Positions 9,927 through 22,781 of a stretch of 64,000 bases of DNA are shown here, one piece after another (the stretch's first letter is position 1; each line of letters begins with the position of its first letter). The position numbers were made by a program, and so were the translations under genes. The DNA comes from Deuterostichococcus epilithicus (lineage: Eukaryota > Chlorophyta > Trebouxiophyceae > Prasiolales > Stichococcaceae). Below the pieces are notes generated by a model, which saw nothing but the letters and a program-made list of their open reading frames with translations, was not told the origin of the DNA and ran no database searches. Location of the stretch: the NCBI GenBank assembly GCA_033439295.1, contig JAVTLE010000014.1:1674001-1738000 (forward strand), read 5' to 3'.

Positions 9927-12705
9927 TCAGTATGCCAGCGTGCTCTTCCGGGCGCCCAGCAGCGCGTCCAGATAAGTGTAAAAGTCGCGGGCGAGCTGCA
10001 TGTCGCCGTGCCGGTCGTTGGGGTGCAGCTTCAGGATGCGCACGTTCCAGGACTTGACCGTGTCTGGCGGGTTCTCGTTGGCTGCCATCAGGTGCACGCC
10101 CAGCATGCGGCCGAAGGTATCCACCATGTCACCGGTCTTGGCGCCCTGCCGCGCGTGCAGGGCACAGGCACATGAGCGCTCAGACAGGCAAGGCGCAGAT
10201 GCAGCAGGCTGGGAGCTTGGGCATGCACGAACACGTCTGACTGTATGCGGTAGTGGGCCCATTTCTGTGAAGCTCAGGGACCGTCCATGCCCATGCTCCA
10301 AGAAGTGAGACAGCCGCTGAGCATCTAGCGACCATGGCAGCGTTGCTAGCCACGTCATGGCTGACTGGGTCCCAGAAGCGCCGGGCAAACACGCCCCAAT
10401 AGCCGGCGGCGGGCGCACCTTGAAGGGCCAGTCCCGGAACTGCCAGTCCTTGCCCTGCACGAACACGGCGACGACGCGGCGCCAGGCGCCGTCTGCCGGC
10501 GCCGGTGCGGTGTCGGTGACGTGGTACGTCACCGGCTTGGCGCGGTTGATGGTGCGCTGGAAGGTGCGGTGGCTGGCTTTCTTGATGCCCGCCTCCTGGC
10601 ACTCCTGCCACGTCAGGAAGCGCCCCTTTTCCAGGAACACCTGTTGAACAGAGGGAGCCGCCGCCATGTCAGTTCTGTGCTGCAAACACTATGCAAAAGG
10701 ATGTGGATCACGAAATTTTGCGAGTTTGAACGCCGGAGACATCGGAGGTGCAAGGTTATGCCAGCTGCAACCAGGCAATGCTGCACTGTCTACTGCATTG
10801 GGTGGCGCACCTGGGCGTTGAACATGTTGAGCTTGGTCTCGTAGCCCTTCGGCACGATGATGATGGGCGATTGGCCTTTCCGCGGGTCTGGTTTGTGCCC
10901 AGAGCCAGGCCTGCAGACACGAGCCTCTTGGTATCGCAAAGCGATCAGCAACGAACTGCTCATTGCCAAAATTTGTGCCCAACACCCGCAGATTCTGCAG
11001 TCACGTCTCTGGCATGCACGAGCCATGCATCAGCAGAGCCCACCTGCTTTTGCTGGCACTGCCGCTGCTGCTGTGCCGCTGCTGCGAGCTGCTGCTGGGC
11101 CGCTTGGACGCCGAGGGGGGCGCCTGCGCCGGCACTGCTGGAGGGCGCTGCAGCTGCTGCTGCTGCGGCGGTGGCGGCGGTGGCACGCCTGTGCTGCTCG
11201 CGCCGGGGGCTGCGCCGTACGTTCGAATTTTGATGTCGTCAAAGCCCATGTCCTGCAGCGTGGTGTCGGGTCCGCTGGACCGCTCCAGCCGGCCGCTGGG
11301 CTTGATGGGGATGGCCGGCTGCGGCGCGTGTCCCTGCGCAGCGCCGGCCAGCGGCGTGTCAGCTGAGCACACTGACGGGCCTGAGCAGGCTGTTGAGAGC
11401 CATCAGTCCAGTCGACATGGGCACAGCTTGTGACGGTTCCCGAGAGTTTGCTGTCGCTCAGTGCACGCCTGCCTGTCGGTGTCAGTCAAGAGATTCCAGC
11501 GTCCGCCAGGCGGGGGTTCTGTCCTTGCAACCTTCACTGGTTTGCCAGCTGGCAGAGTCACAGCTTGCTGCAGCTGCCTCTGTCGTTGAGACGGGGGCAC
11601 GTCAGCCGGCCATACGCTGGCACCCGCTTGGCGTTCTTGGTGCTCCGCCGACAGCAGCGAGGCTGCCATGGATGCGCCATGCGAGGACGCGCACCCGACC
11701 AGAGGGGCGGGCGGCGCTGCGGGGCGCCTCCGGCCGCCTCTGCTGGTCGTACATCGCGTCCCGTGCCAGCTGCGCAGCGCGGGTGAACGTCTTGCCCGGC
11801 ACGCTCAGCGCGCTGTTGCGGTCCCACAGCCGCCGCTCGCCGCGCGCGACCTGCGCCATGAGGCTGTCGGCGGCGGCCNCCNCNCCGCCCGACGCGCCGC
11901 CATCAGGCGCCGCTGCCGGCCCCGCCGGTGCTGCCAGGTCCAACCGCGACCGCTTCGCCGCTGGCTCCCTGCCCTCTGTCGCTGCTGCTTCCTGCACTCC
12001 CAGAGGCGACAGCATGCTTCTGCGCCGTCTCACAATGCCGTCAGCTGATCGAGTGACCTGAGTGGTCGTACCAAGTACTGCAGGCATCTCGGACGAAGGT
12101 GCAGCGATCTGCTCTATGTCATCAGCGACTGGCAGGAATCATTCACCTGCTGGGCCGGGATGGCGGCGAAGTTGAGCTCTGGCGCCACCAGCTGGATGTA
12201 GTCCGAGCTGTTGCTGGCGCCGGTGAGGTATGCCTCCACATCCTTCAAAGGCGCACAACGAGCCGCCGTGAGCCTTGCGCCCCGAAGGTTGGTGCAGACC
12301 CGGTGCTCAGCTATGGTGCTGCTGGCGCAGATCGGTCTCGCATGCCCCCGCCACTTTACGCTGCACAACGTGTTGCATAGCGACTGCACAGGACAGCACA
12401 GAGGGAGCAAGTGCCGTGCTGGCGGCAGAATGCGCCACCTTGCGGTCCAGGTAGGACACCGTCGGCACGTTCTGTTCCTTCGTGATCTTCACATACGCCG
12501 GGAAGGGCGTCTTCCGGTTGCGCAGGAAGACCAGCAGGGTGGCCAGCCCATAGAACTCGCCCTTGCCCTTCTGCGACTTGTATGACGTCGCCACATCCCG
12601 CTTGAAGGAGTAGTTGTCAGAAAACTCGATGCGCTCGGGACCTAGCCGGACGCTGTCGAGCTTGCCGTTGACGGTCCAGTCTCGCAGCAGGTTGAGCGGG
12701 TCCAT
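9927..12705 (-). CDS. CDC73: CDC73 / parafibromin homologue, Paf1 complex subunit
   Basis: The N-terminal exon starts MDPLNLLRDWTVNGKLDSV and continues with FSDNYSFKRDVATSYKS, FYGLATLLVFLRNRKTPFPA and VPTVSYLDRKVA, matching the parafibromin N-domain. A second conserved block follows (DVEAYLTGASNSSDYIQLVA), then a low-complexity middle with a PPPPPPQQQQLQ run and Ser-rich patches. The Cdc73 C-domain opens with SPIIIVPKGYETKLNMFNAQ. It continues with RFLTWQECQEAGIKK, KPVTYHVTDTAP, AVFVQGKDWQFRDWPFK and FGRMLGVHLMAANENPPD. The stop follows GARKSTLAY. CDC73 is part of the Paf1 complex, which travels with RNA polymerase II and promotes histone marks and elongation. Unresolved bases at 11879-11884 blur a few residues in the middle linker. 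An in-frame ATG 21 bp upstream lacks conservation. Confidence 0.93.
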
Positions 12706-13493
12706 GGCGCCGCCCAGAAAGAAACCGCCCGAAGCAAACCCAAGTGGCGAGTAGCGGCAAAATAGAGGTAGGAAAGTAGTGGCTTGCCAAGTGCCAACCG
12801 GAGTGATCGATCGCACTACTGTTCCAACTTTGCCTGTTGTCACTGACGCCAAAGTCTGTGCTGGATCTCAGCCTAGGCGGAACGATGTACTGTGAGGTAT
12901 CAATGATGTAGCCCGAAGCTGCACGATGCCACTGAAGCTGTGCCAATCCGGAACTGTTGCTTGAGACAACGTGCTGGCCGGCAAACCTGCAAACTGGACC
13001 AGCAGAGTAGACGTCATTCAAGTGCAACTGCACAAGTGCTGGTGACGAGGAAGCAGTATCAGCCAGCGACATGCCAGGATGACCTGCTGGCATGCTGACA
13101 GCGCAGGGCATTTGGGAATGGCACACCAGTTGCTGTGGAGGAGAGGCGTATTTTAAAAGACTTGCTACGCTTACAAAAAGGTCGTCACTCTTCACTATAG
13201 ATGAACAAAGAATCACACTCCATCCTTCGACAGGTTTAAAACACACAGAAAGATTCGCGTCTATGAAACGGGTGCAGCACGCTCAAAATTGGGACGACGG
13301 TCTCTCAGCCAAACTGCTGAGGAGTACCTAAAGTGCTGCTGAATGCATCCGGTTCTAATTTCTACAACAAGCTGCCAACCGCCCACTCTAAATGCAGCCG
13401 TGCTCGGCCGCAACAATCCCCCAATGAACTACTATTCCCTGTGGCGACCGCACCCCATGCCGCCGGACGCATGCCATGCTGGGCCGAGCCTCC
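12706..13493. promoter_or_regulatory. Intergenic region: CDC73 promoter and INO1 3' flank
   Basis: A 788-bp region of lower G+C than the flanking exons, with several A/T-rich patches (for example around 13150-13300). It should contain the CDC73 promoter and the 3' end of the inositol-phosphate synthase transcript. Long open frames that overlap it on the minus strand break the conserved frame of CDC73 and look like chance. Confidence 0.4.
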
Positions 13494-16400
13494 TCAGACC
13501 TTAAACTCCATCTGCATGTTGTTCTCCGGGTACAGGCCGATGCAGGCGCGCATGACGTTCTCCAGCATGGAGCGCTGCTTGGCGAGGGCGTTGACGACGG
13601 GGGTGCCCGGCGGCACCAGCGGCGCCTTTGTGAGGTAGCTGAGCAGCACGGCGACGGGGTGGAAGGGCTGCGGCTCCGTCTGGCCGTCCTTCTTCATCTT
13701 GATGCGCGTCGTCAGCTCCGCCAGCAGCACCAGGTCCAGGATGATCGGCGCCGCCAGCAGACTGCGCGGCAGAAGGGGCGGTTACGCTGTGAGCATGTTG
13801 CTGGAACATCAACATATCGTCGCACGAGACTCTGCTGGAAGGCAGCTACCACACTGCTTGACCAATAGCAGCTGTCACGCATGCGGCAGTAGCAGACACC
13901 AGAAACCTGCGATTGGCGGTCAGCAGAACAGGAGCAGCCTTGATGTCTATAGTCGGCTGGATTTGTCTGCTCAAATATGAACACCAGTGCACCTGGCGGA
14001 TCAGCCGACACCAAGACAGCACCGAGGCAGCACCTGTCCTCGCAGGTGTTGTGCATGACGATGGTGTTGCGGCCGCCCATGAAGATCTCCGAGGTGTACT
14101 CGTCCATGGCGCGCTTGCTGTCGGCCACGTAGGGCACGTACTTGATGACCACCACATGGTCGGGGTGCTCCCCCGGCTTGTACAGGATGGAGTTGCTGGC
14201 CACCATGTCGTCCACCACGTTGGACTTGCTGATCTCCTGCGCAGTTCCAAGTGGCAGAGGGCGCTCGGGCGGAGAGGCGGCAAACTGGAGCGGCTCCTGT
14301 GGGAGGGCAAGAGGGCGCCGCAGGATCCGCAGCAGGTGCACGGTGCGAGCATGCAAAACGCAAGCTCAGCTGCATCCGAGTGGCGCTGCTGGCGCCGCAC
14401 AGGATGAAGGCGCAGACGCAGTGGCCTGGGGGGAAGCCGCTGCGTCTGCGCCCTGGGGGGGGATATGCACCTTGGAGCGGAAGGTCTGAGGCGCGGACAG
14501 ATTCATGCCATCGTTGTTGCCCAGGTGGTTGTAGGACACGATGGAGGTGGGCTTGATGCCCGCGCCCACCAAGAAGTCCACCAGCACCGACTTCATCTTC
14601 GTCTGGCCGGACTTGAAGTCGTCGCCGCCGATCAGCACGCCCTTTTCAACCTGCAGTTCAAAGCCCACATGCCAGTAAGCAGCGGCGTAAAGCGAAGGCT
14701 GAATCAGCCGCTCGCAGCATGTGACGACTGACGGACGGACGACAGCACATTGACTGCCGCAGCAAGCCCAGCCAGGGAGCAAAGCTGCAGGTGCAGGGCG
14801 CCAGACGCACCGCCAGCTCGATGAGGCCGGGCACGAAGGTGTTCTGGGGCGCGCCGTTGATGTAGGGGACGCCCTCCAGGATGGAGGCCACTGCATACAG
14901 CTGCGACGGCGCCACCTCGCTCTCATTCGCCTCGATGGACTTCATCAGATTGGCCGACGTGTCGTTCAGCCCCTCCATCACCTGCACGTTTGCATGGTTG
15001 GCAGTATCGGAGGCCGGTCACGACTGCAGCACACACAGCGCCAGCTGCTGACAGATGGGGTCAGTGCTGCAGGTCAAACGCGTGCCTCAGTCCAACCGCC
15101 AGGGCCCAGGCCACCAGACTTTGTCGCATGCTCTGCGCTTGCTCCAAATAAGCAAACTGCAGTGAAACAACACACCTCGGCGTAGCGCTCGGTGTTGGCG
15201 GTCCACAGCACGACGACCTTGTCGACGCCGGTGGAGGCCTTGAAGTCGCGGATCTGCTGCCGCACGGTCTCCAGCTGCTCCTGCTTGGAGCCCTTGATGA
15301 TGTTGTTGGCGCGCTCCTCCTGGTTGGCCGCGATGAAGTTCTGGTCGTAGATGCCGGGGAGCGGCTGCAGGTCCTTCATGTACGGCACCAGTTGTCGCTG
15401 CAGCTCAAAGTCCAGCACCTGCAGTCGTGGAGGGGGCCAGCGTGAGCATGAATGTGACCGGATGAAGCAGACCAGCAGGAACGCACAGTGAGGCGACGGA
15501 GCTTTCATTATGCAAAGAGGCAGCAGCAGCAGCACCAGCAAGTTTCAGCGATTGCTATTTCAGCTGTCACCTCGCTGCTGTGTCCTCGACTAGCGGACCA
15601 TAGGCGCTGACATCACAGCAGGGCCACGCCAGTGTGAGCAAACACATCGTGAGCGACAGCAGCGCGAGCAAAAAGACAACCAGCAGAGATGCGCACCTGC
15701 GCGCGCTCCATGGCATCGGCCAGGTTGAAGTTGGAGATGTCCCAGCCGCCGAGCACCAGGTCATTGGGCTCAGCCATCGGCAGCAGCGCCTTGAAGGGCG
15801 TGTGCACCTCCTCGCCGTTGTAGTTGCCCACGCGGCATGTGGCCGCTTGCGTGAGCGAGCCCCAGTAGTTGGGCGTCTGCAGGCCCTGCCGCGTCATCCA
15901 TGTCAAGCCGTGCTTGTTGGCAAGAATGCCGCCCGTGAGCGTGGCGCCGTTGTTGCCGCCCCAGCCCACCATCATCACGCTGCGACACCGTGGAAATTTC
16001 GTGTGTGAGCAACCTGTCAGTCGACTCTGGCACGGCTGCCACGCTGCTCGTACGACGGCTGGTCTGCGCCTCTGCAAACACTCTGGGGCCGTAGTGACAC
16101 CATGGCCCCAGATTTCACGACGCAACACGGGTTCCAGCCACAGCAAACGTTTTGAAGTGCATCGAGTTGGTCCTGGCAGAGACCTAGAGTCATTTGCAGA
16201 TCGTGAGAGTCAGTCGGCAGCCAGATTGGCAGACTATTTTTGCCGGATGCACACAGACGGCTGAGCACCGCCGCGCCGAGCAGCCTGCACGCGATGACCG
16301 GTTTGCTCGTCGGATGGCCAGCAGAGTACCTGGCAGCGGCCAAGCACGGCAGTGAAACACACCCGAGCTTGGGGACCTTCATGTCGGTGTGGAACTCGAT

Positions 16401-16547
16401 GTTCTGCGTCACCGGCCGCACGCGCCAGCCACCGGCGTCGGTCTGCTCTACCTCCGTGGTGGCATAGTCGTAGGAGGAGACGAGGGTGTCGCCCTCCTTG
16501 CGCACGTTCGGGCTGTCGACCGTGAATGAGTCGGCCAGGATGCCCAT
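13494..16547 (-). CDS. INO1: Myo-inositol-1-phosphate synthase
   Basis: Seven exons. Exon one has [20 protein letters not shown] and [16 protein letters not shown]. Exon two has the NAD-binding motif [14 protein letters not shown], then [20 protein letters not shown] and [19 protein letters not shown]. Exon three holds [20 protein letters not shown] and [15 protein letters not shown]. Exon four has [16 protein letters not shown]. Exon five has [20 protein letters not shown] and [20 protein letters not shown]. Exon six has [36 protein letters not shown] and [10 protein letters not shown]. The last exon ends [10 protein letters not shown]. The enzyme converts glucose-6-phosphate to inositol-3-phosphate with NAD, the first step of inositol, phosphatidylinositol and phytate synthesis. 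All family blocks are present, and the start matches plant homologues without a transit peptide, so a cytosolic form is likely. Confidence 0.97.
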
Positions 16548-17299
16548 GGCTGCAGCTCGCTGCTATCACTCCGTGTAAGGTGCAAGCTTGATGTGTGACT
16601 GAGCTTCAAAAACAACCAAAGAACGCTCCTAACGCAGAAGCGAGATGTGAAATTAGTGCTGCAAACCACTGCAAACGTGAGGTGCTCGTAAAAAGTCTAA
16701 AAACATTAAAAATCATTCTCTAGGGTTTGCCAGGACCCTCATTACCAGTGCATGCCTAGCGTCCCTAACGCTAGACGACTCGGCTCACCGCCGAAGTCGA
16801 TGCCTGCGAAGCGTCACACAGCCTCATTCTCGATTGCAGTGCCTGTGAGTAGCTACCAGATGCCCTGAGCACGCTCGCGGTTTGGTTACCTGCTGCTTCG
16901 GGGTCAGGCCTCGTTGGCCTGTAAGCCACAGCCCTCATCCTCGGAGGACGCGTGTCGGACTCGGGCTTGCGCGCGACCAGGCGACCAGGCGCAGCCCGCG
17001 CGCCAGTATGCCGTGGTGTGGACGGTCGTGTCCTCTCTAGCGCCGCGGTGTCGGAGCACATGGGGCTGCCAGCTTCGCCATCCTGACTGGCAGCTCCGCT
17101 GAGCACCCTCGGCGCTGGTCAGCCCCTCGGACTCAGCCGCGCAGCAGTCTTGTTGACGTCTCGACGCACCTGCTGGTGGCTTGCTCCCTCCTGGGCTCCG
17201 CCGCACAACAGTCGAGTAGGCATCAGCAAGGCATCGAAGCCACTCAGCCCGCCAGGGGGCTGACCAAAGCTCGCCAGCGTGGAGGGGCGAGGAGGCAGA
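16548..17299. promoter_or_regulatory. Divergent intergenic region, INO1 (-) and KDM4-type demethylase (+)
   Basis: 752 bp between two outward-facing start codons. The first 200 bp beside INO1 are A/T-richer than the surroundings (16600-16740), as expected of an algal core promoter. No specific element could be named, and no coding exon is supported. Confidence 0.4.
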
Positions 17300-20200
17300 A
17301 TGGGAGGGTCCGGCGGAGAGCCGACCTGGTGCCCAACCCTGAGGCCCTCCCGTGCGGAGTTCAGCAAGCCCTTCATGTCGTATGTGGAGGAGGCGTTCAA
17401 GGCCAACCCCGGGGCGGCCATGCTCAAAATTGTGCCGCCCAAGGGCTGGACGCCGCGCACCGCGGCCTTCCCGCCGCTGGATGAGCTGCGCATCAGCACG
17501 CCCATCAAGCAGCATGTGAGTCTCGGGACCTGGAGCAGTCGCCAGCGGCCTGACTGCGGGGCCAAGGACCTTAGAGTGACACTGACCGCCTGCCTGGTCC
17601 GAGGACTGTAGCGTCGCGGCGGGATGTGCAGCTGCCTGTCAACAGCTAGCTTTGAGCGGGATGACTTCCTGACTCACTGGGGGCGTGTGTGGCCTGTGCA
17701 GGTGTTTGGCACGAAGGGGGCGTACAGGTGCCTGCTGGAGGAACAGAGGGTGCGCCGCCATCTGCACACTTGCTGCGACAGCGCGCATGCCTGATCAGTC
17801 TGCGTGCATGCCTTGCGCGCATGCCTCGAATCTGGTGGTCGAGCCTGACACCCCGATACCCCGACACCTGTGCAGGGGCTGTCGGTGGCGGACTTCAAAA
17901 AGCTGGCGTATCGGGAGGACCACCAGGCGCCGCGCCAAGGTAGGGTCTGGACTCCTGATCAGGGAGCCTTCTGATGACAGCGCAGATACGGAAGACATGA
18001 GCAGCGGCAGCTGGGCGGGACAGCAGCATGCAGACACAACGATGGCAGCCGTTCCCGGGTGGCATGGAAAAGCGGGTGCTATGAAGTAGCAGCGGAGCGA
18101 GGGGAGACATGTGCAGTGGCAATGGGCTGAACAGCGGCACGTGGAGCGGCTCTTGGGAGCGCCGTCGACAACGCCGTCGCACGCTGCGCCTCGACTGCCG
18201 CTGGCTCGATCCAGCTTCGGCTTTCACAGGCTGGACAGCTGTAAGGCTGGCAGCCAGGGGCGATGCCAGCACGGATGGCTTGGGACACGGCTGCACATCG
18301 GCTGGCAGTGCCGAAGAGGCTGCAGCCGGACCTGCAAGCTGTGCAGGCATCTGCCGCGATGGTGGCGCTGCCACTGCGGCGTTGGCAGACGGCAGCGGCA
18401 GTTACCAGTCACGTACAGCGCAGCGGGGGCGGGGGCCGGCGGGGCGTCCGTGTGTGCCACGTGGCATGCGCGAGTGGCGTCAGCGGCAGTGGCTCTGAAT
18501 CGGCAGCGGCATCGGCCCATGGCTGATGCGGGGCAGTGATGACCATGGGGTCCCAGCACTCAACCGCCGCCGGCCCCACGGCTTTCGGAGCTGCCCAGCC
18601 GTTTCCGTGTGCCACCGCGCAGGGCACCGGGAGGATGCGCTGCTGGAGCGCGCGTTTTGGAGCAGCATCACGCTGAGCCCGCCGTACTATGGCGCCGACA
18701 CCCCCTGCTCCTTCTTCGATGAGCACCTGCGCTTCGGCTGGAACCTGCGCAGCCTCAAGTGCCTGCTGTCGCACCACGACATGCCGCAGATCCCGGGCGT
18801 CACCACGCCGATGACCTACTTCGGCATGTGGAAGGTGTGGGCGTCTTGCACTTGGCGAGCATGCATTGGCTGGTTCCGACCATGAACTGTCCTGTCATAC
18901 ACACTGCAGGCTCTGCATGGCCAGCGAGGGCATGTGTTGGGTTGAGCGAGCACACAGGCGCTGGACGCGACCGCCCCCGCTTGATGTGTTGCTGCCCGTT
19001 CATCGCAGTCGTTCTTCAGCTGGCACATCGAGGACGTGGACCTGTACAGCATCAACTACCTGCACTTTGGCGCCCCCAAGGTGAGTCGGTGGTGCTGCCG
19101 CCGCCTCTGGCAGGTGCCCACAGCGGCTGCAGGAGCGGGAATGGGCTACACATCCCGCAGCTCGCACTGTCTGCAGCCGCCAGGCCTTGGAGCAGAGATG
19201 GGCTGCCCTCTGCCCCTCCTTGCTGCAGGGCCGAACGTCATCACTCCCGGGCAGACAGCAGTCCATGCAGATCGTTGGTGCAGCAGTCTGGGGAGACGCC
19301 CGCGCGACCGCTGCGCCGCGCAGGTGTGGTACAGCGTGCCGCCGGCGGACAGGCTGAAGTTCGAGAACATGGCGGGGCAGCTGTTCCCGGAGCTGGCGCG
19401 CAACTGCAAGGCCTTCCTGCGGCACAAGGACATCCTCATCAGCCCGCGCGTGCTGCGCGCCTTCAATGTGCCCTTCCAGCAGGCCCGCCAGGAGGCCGGC
19501 GAGTTCATCGTGCTCGCCGCGGCCGCCTACCACTCTGGCTTCAACCAGGTGCGCCGTTGGATCACCACCGCCTCAGTGCGATGCACCGCTGAAATTGGCG
19601 AGACAATCGAGGCGGTTGCACAGCTGTGCGTATGCCCACATTTGCCGTACGACCAGCTCTTCATCGGACAGCGCAGGCAGTCGGTGTGATCCTCCTGCCA
19701 AGCCCTGGAGTGTGTCATCACCTGAACCCGAGCTCAGCCTTGTCGGACAGGGCAGCAGTGGGTGGCTCCGGCGTGACGGGGCTGGGTGGGACGACCGATA
19801 CAGGATAGCATCTGACGGTGTTGCATTGGACACGCGGCAGGGCTTCAACTGCGCGGAGGCGGTCAATTTTGCGCTGTCGGACTGGCTGCCGCTGGGGCGC
19901 AAGGCGACGCGGTGCACCTGCTCTGCGCTGGACGACGCCGTGCGGCTGGACATGCGGCTGTTCCGTCCCGAGGTGGGGGCACTCCCTGCTGTAGGCTCCC
20001 GCAGACGGCGTTCCATGCCCCACGGACGGATCAGGCGGCCGCTGCTGCTGTTGCTGTCCTTCCACCTGCTGGTCCGGAGGATGGTGCCCGCGCAGCTGAT
20101 GCGATGTCGCAAGTTTGACAGCAGTGGAAGGGTGCCGGCGGAGCAGCACCAGACCAGGCTGGCAGGGCTGACCGCATGTTGTGTTTGCAACCGTGCTACC

Positions 20201-22282
20201 ATGTGCCCAGGGGGAGGTGTGGTCGGAGGAGGAGGAGGAGACCAGCAGCGACGAGGAGGAGGACTCTGACGCGGAGGCGTCGGGTTCCGGGGACGAGGCT
20301 GCGTCGGGCTCCGGGGAGGAAGAGGGCAGTGAGGCAGAGTCGGACAGCGCCGCCAGCAGTCAGACCAATGCGAGCGAGGGGCACGCAACCGGCAGCGCGG
20401 TGCGGCGCGCCAGCGGCGCCGCCCCCGGCGCCTTTGGCCGCGGCCGCAAGGCGGCGGCGGCGGGCAGGCAGCCCGGCGGCGGGCGGGGCAGCGGCNGCGG
20501 CGCCGGTGGAGGCGCCGGCCGCGGCCGAGGCCCGCGATCGGTCGTCAACGAGGCCGGCGGCGTCGACATGGTGGCGCTCAACGCGCTGATGCCGGGCAAG
20601 ATGGGGCGGCCGTTCAAGAACCCCGAGAATGCTGCCAAGGCGGGCGCCAAGATGGTGGAGCGCGCCAACGCTGCGCTGCAGGAGGCCATCGACGCCGCCG
20701 CCCGCAAGGGGCGCCCCTTCAAAAACGCTGAGAACGAGGCCAAGGCGGCCGCCAAGCGCGCCGCAACGCTCGCGGAGCTGCAGCGCAAGGCGCAGCAGGC
20801 CAAGCGGTTTGCGACGGCGGCGCGCACGGCCGCGCTGCTTGCCCGCGCATCGGCGGCCGGCGGCGGCGGCGGCGGCAAGACAGGCGCGGCGGGGGGCGGT
20901 AGGAAGCAGCAGCAGCTGGCGGCGGGCGCCAAGCGGCGGCGGCAGGCGGCGGACGACGATGACGTCAAGCCGTCGTCGCCCAAGCGGGCCATGGGCCGCC
21001 CGTCCAGCAGCCCCCTGGCAGGTGTGTGTTTTCTGGGGTTCGGGACCTGATTGGGTTAGGCGCTGGCGACACCGAACGCCTCTGTGCTCGAAGGTCTACG
21101 ATCAGGCTCACCACCTCTCTGTCAGCGCAGACGCATGCATACACGCCAGCAGCAGTCGCGAGTGCGAGCTTGCAAGGCGGCAGTCTGCTGATCCTCGCAC
21201 TGGCTGTGCGCCGCAGGCCGCATCAGGCACCCCTCGGCCAGGAAGGGCGGATCAGGCGCCCGCATCTCAGCATCAGCCTCGCCAGGGTGAGACGCTTTGG
21301 TGTCCTGCATGCTTGGTCGGACGCTTCAGCCCTACAAGTCGTCAAGGCCCGCTTGGGACGATGTGTTGCAGTGCACGTTATGCAAGTCTGAGTGACGTTG
21401 TCTCGCCGACTTCTGACAGAGGGTCGTGCGTGTGGCACAGGGGCGGCAGCAGCAAGGGCAGCCCATGGCCGCACGTGCGCGACGGGCTGCCCATGGTCAT
21501 CGTCGGCCAGGACGCCGCTGGCACCAAGTGCGCTTCTGCTGCTTTGCCACCTCTGCACGGTTGCAACACATGGTCCCGCAGCCTTCCGACATGCTGCTCT
21601 CGAGTGCTGTGAAAACGCACACATCTGCTGCGGGTTTCGAGCTTGCAGACAGCGGCGCTGGATAACAGCTGCTCTCAGTCCTAGGAGCGCGGCAGGCTAC
21701 ATTCCAGAAACCGTGCTCTGACTCCTGTTGATACGAGCTGCGCCCCCGCGCAGATACTTCTACATGGTGCAGAAGGTGGCGGGCACGCCCATCACGCCCG
21801 ACGGCGTGGTGTCGCTGCAGTGGCTGGCGGAGGGCCGCGACGGCCTGTACCGCCCCACCGCCGGCGTGTACCAGGAGAAGGTGTGCTCCTGTTGCAAGTT
21901 CTTCTGTGTTTCTGTTCCTGTGTGCTCGCATGTCCTCAGTGCTGACAGGCCTGAGCCTAGGAGAACAGGTGCCGCCTTGTGCCAACGACTTGAGCGGCAA
22001 GCCACGGTGGGATTGCAATGGGAACAGCCTCTGAGGCCAGCTCCGCTTGCAGGCCGCAGCGGACTCGCGGTCGTCTGCAGTGTCTCAGCACCGACTGGTG
22101 TGCTGTCCTCGTGCCAGCCAGTCTGCATGCAGCGAACCAAGCCGTGGCAATGGATCGCAACGCAGGTGGGGGCGCTCATCGGCGTGCGCACGCAGCTGCT
22201 GCCGACGCGCGGCCGGCGGGAGGGCGGCTTCAAGCTGCTCACCCCACGCGACAGGATCCTGGACACTGAGTTGGTGGACTGA
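17300..22282 (+). CDS. KDM4/JMJD2-type JmjN-JmjC histone lysine demethylase with basic GRPFKN region
   Basis: JmjN domain: RPSRAEFSKPFMSYVEEAF and KIVPPKGWTPR, then VFGTKGAYRCLLEEQR and LSVADFKKLAYRED in short exons. JmjC domain: WSSITLSPPYYGADTPCSFF, VTTPMTYFGMWK and FSWHIEDVDLYSINYLHFG. The His and Glu of WHIED bind Fe(II). It continues with VWYSVPPADRLKFENMA, FLRHKDILISPRVLRAFNVP and AYHSGFNQ, whose His is the distal ligand. The Zn-binding end has GFNCAEAVNF and CTCSALDD. These blocks match KDM4, which removes methyl groups from H3K9 and H3K36. A Ser/Glu-rich acidic stretch then leads into a Gly/Arg region with two copies of GRPFKN (about 20608 and 20712), a helical Ala/Lys/Arg segment and KRRRQAADDDDVKP. 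The final exons (DGLPMVIVGQDAAGTK, YFYMVQKVAGTPITPDGVVS, GFKLLTPRDRILDTELVD) form a C-terminal module I do not recognise. One N lies at 20496. Confidence 0.88.
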
Positions 22283-22781
22283 AGCCGTCTGACCCCGACT
22301 GCCAGAGGCTGTGCCCCTCCAGTCAGGACCAGCTGTGCAGCAAGCCGAGGCAGTGGCTACTTCCGCATCCTACATTCCGACAGCTTACCTGCTGTGACAG
22401 GGTGTGGCGCAGCAGACCATGGCAGCGGCTTGCCCTGGCGGCAACCTGGCAGCATTGTACATTTGCAGCACGGTGACAGCTTGGCTCTCTGCCGCACACC
22501 AGCAGCACTCCAGCAGTAATAGGTTTTTGCCCGAAACAGAATCACACAGGGCGTAGCGTTTGCGACTGCCAGTCCCGGGGTGTCTTGAGCTTTGCTTGCT
22601 GTCATCACTCGGGGTATTGATGGTCGGTGCTGTTGTATGCAACCCAACATCTGCATGCTGCTTGTCGCTATGCAGATGTCTGCTCTATGTTTGCAGATGC
22701 AAGGGTCATCTTCTCTCCAGACGGCTTCAAAACAAGCATTTGGAACAAAGTAGTAGCCACCAAATACTCCTCGGCACACCG
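22283..22781. other. Convergent 3' intergenic region
   Basis: About 500 bp between the stop codons of the demethylase (+) and the METTL-type gene (-). It should hold both polyadenylation sites. Open frames here lack coding bias and I see no other feature. Confidence 0.45.

Noticed and set aside
13712-14356. 214-residue minus-strand open frame as a separate gene
   Set aside because: Its conserved part is one exon of myo-inositol-phosphate synthase; the rest is read-through into an intron.
19573-20388. 271-residue minus-strand open frame
   Set aside because: Antisense to JmjC exons and introns of the demethylase; no family match.
20629-21612. 327-residue plus-strand open frame
   Set aside because: Shifted frame of the demethylase's basic region; Arg/Pro/Ser-rich shadow that runs through introns.
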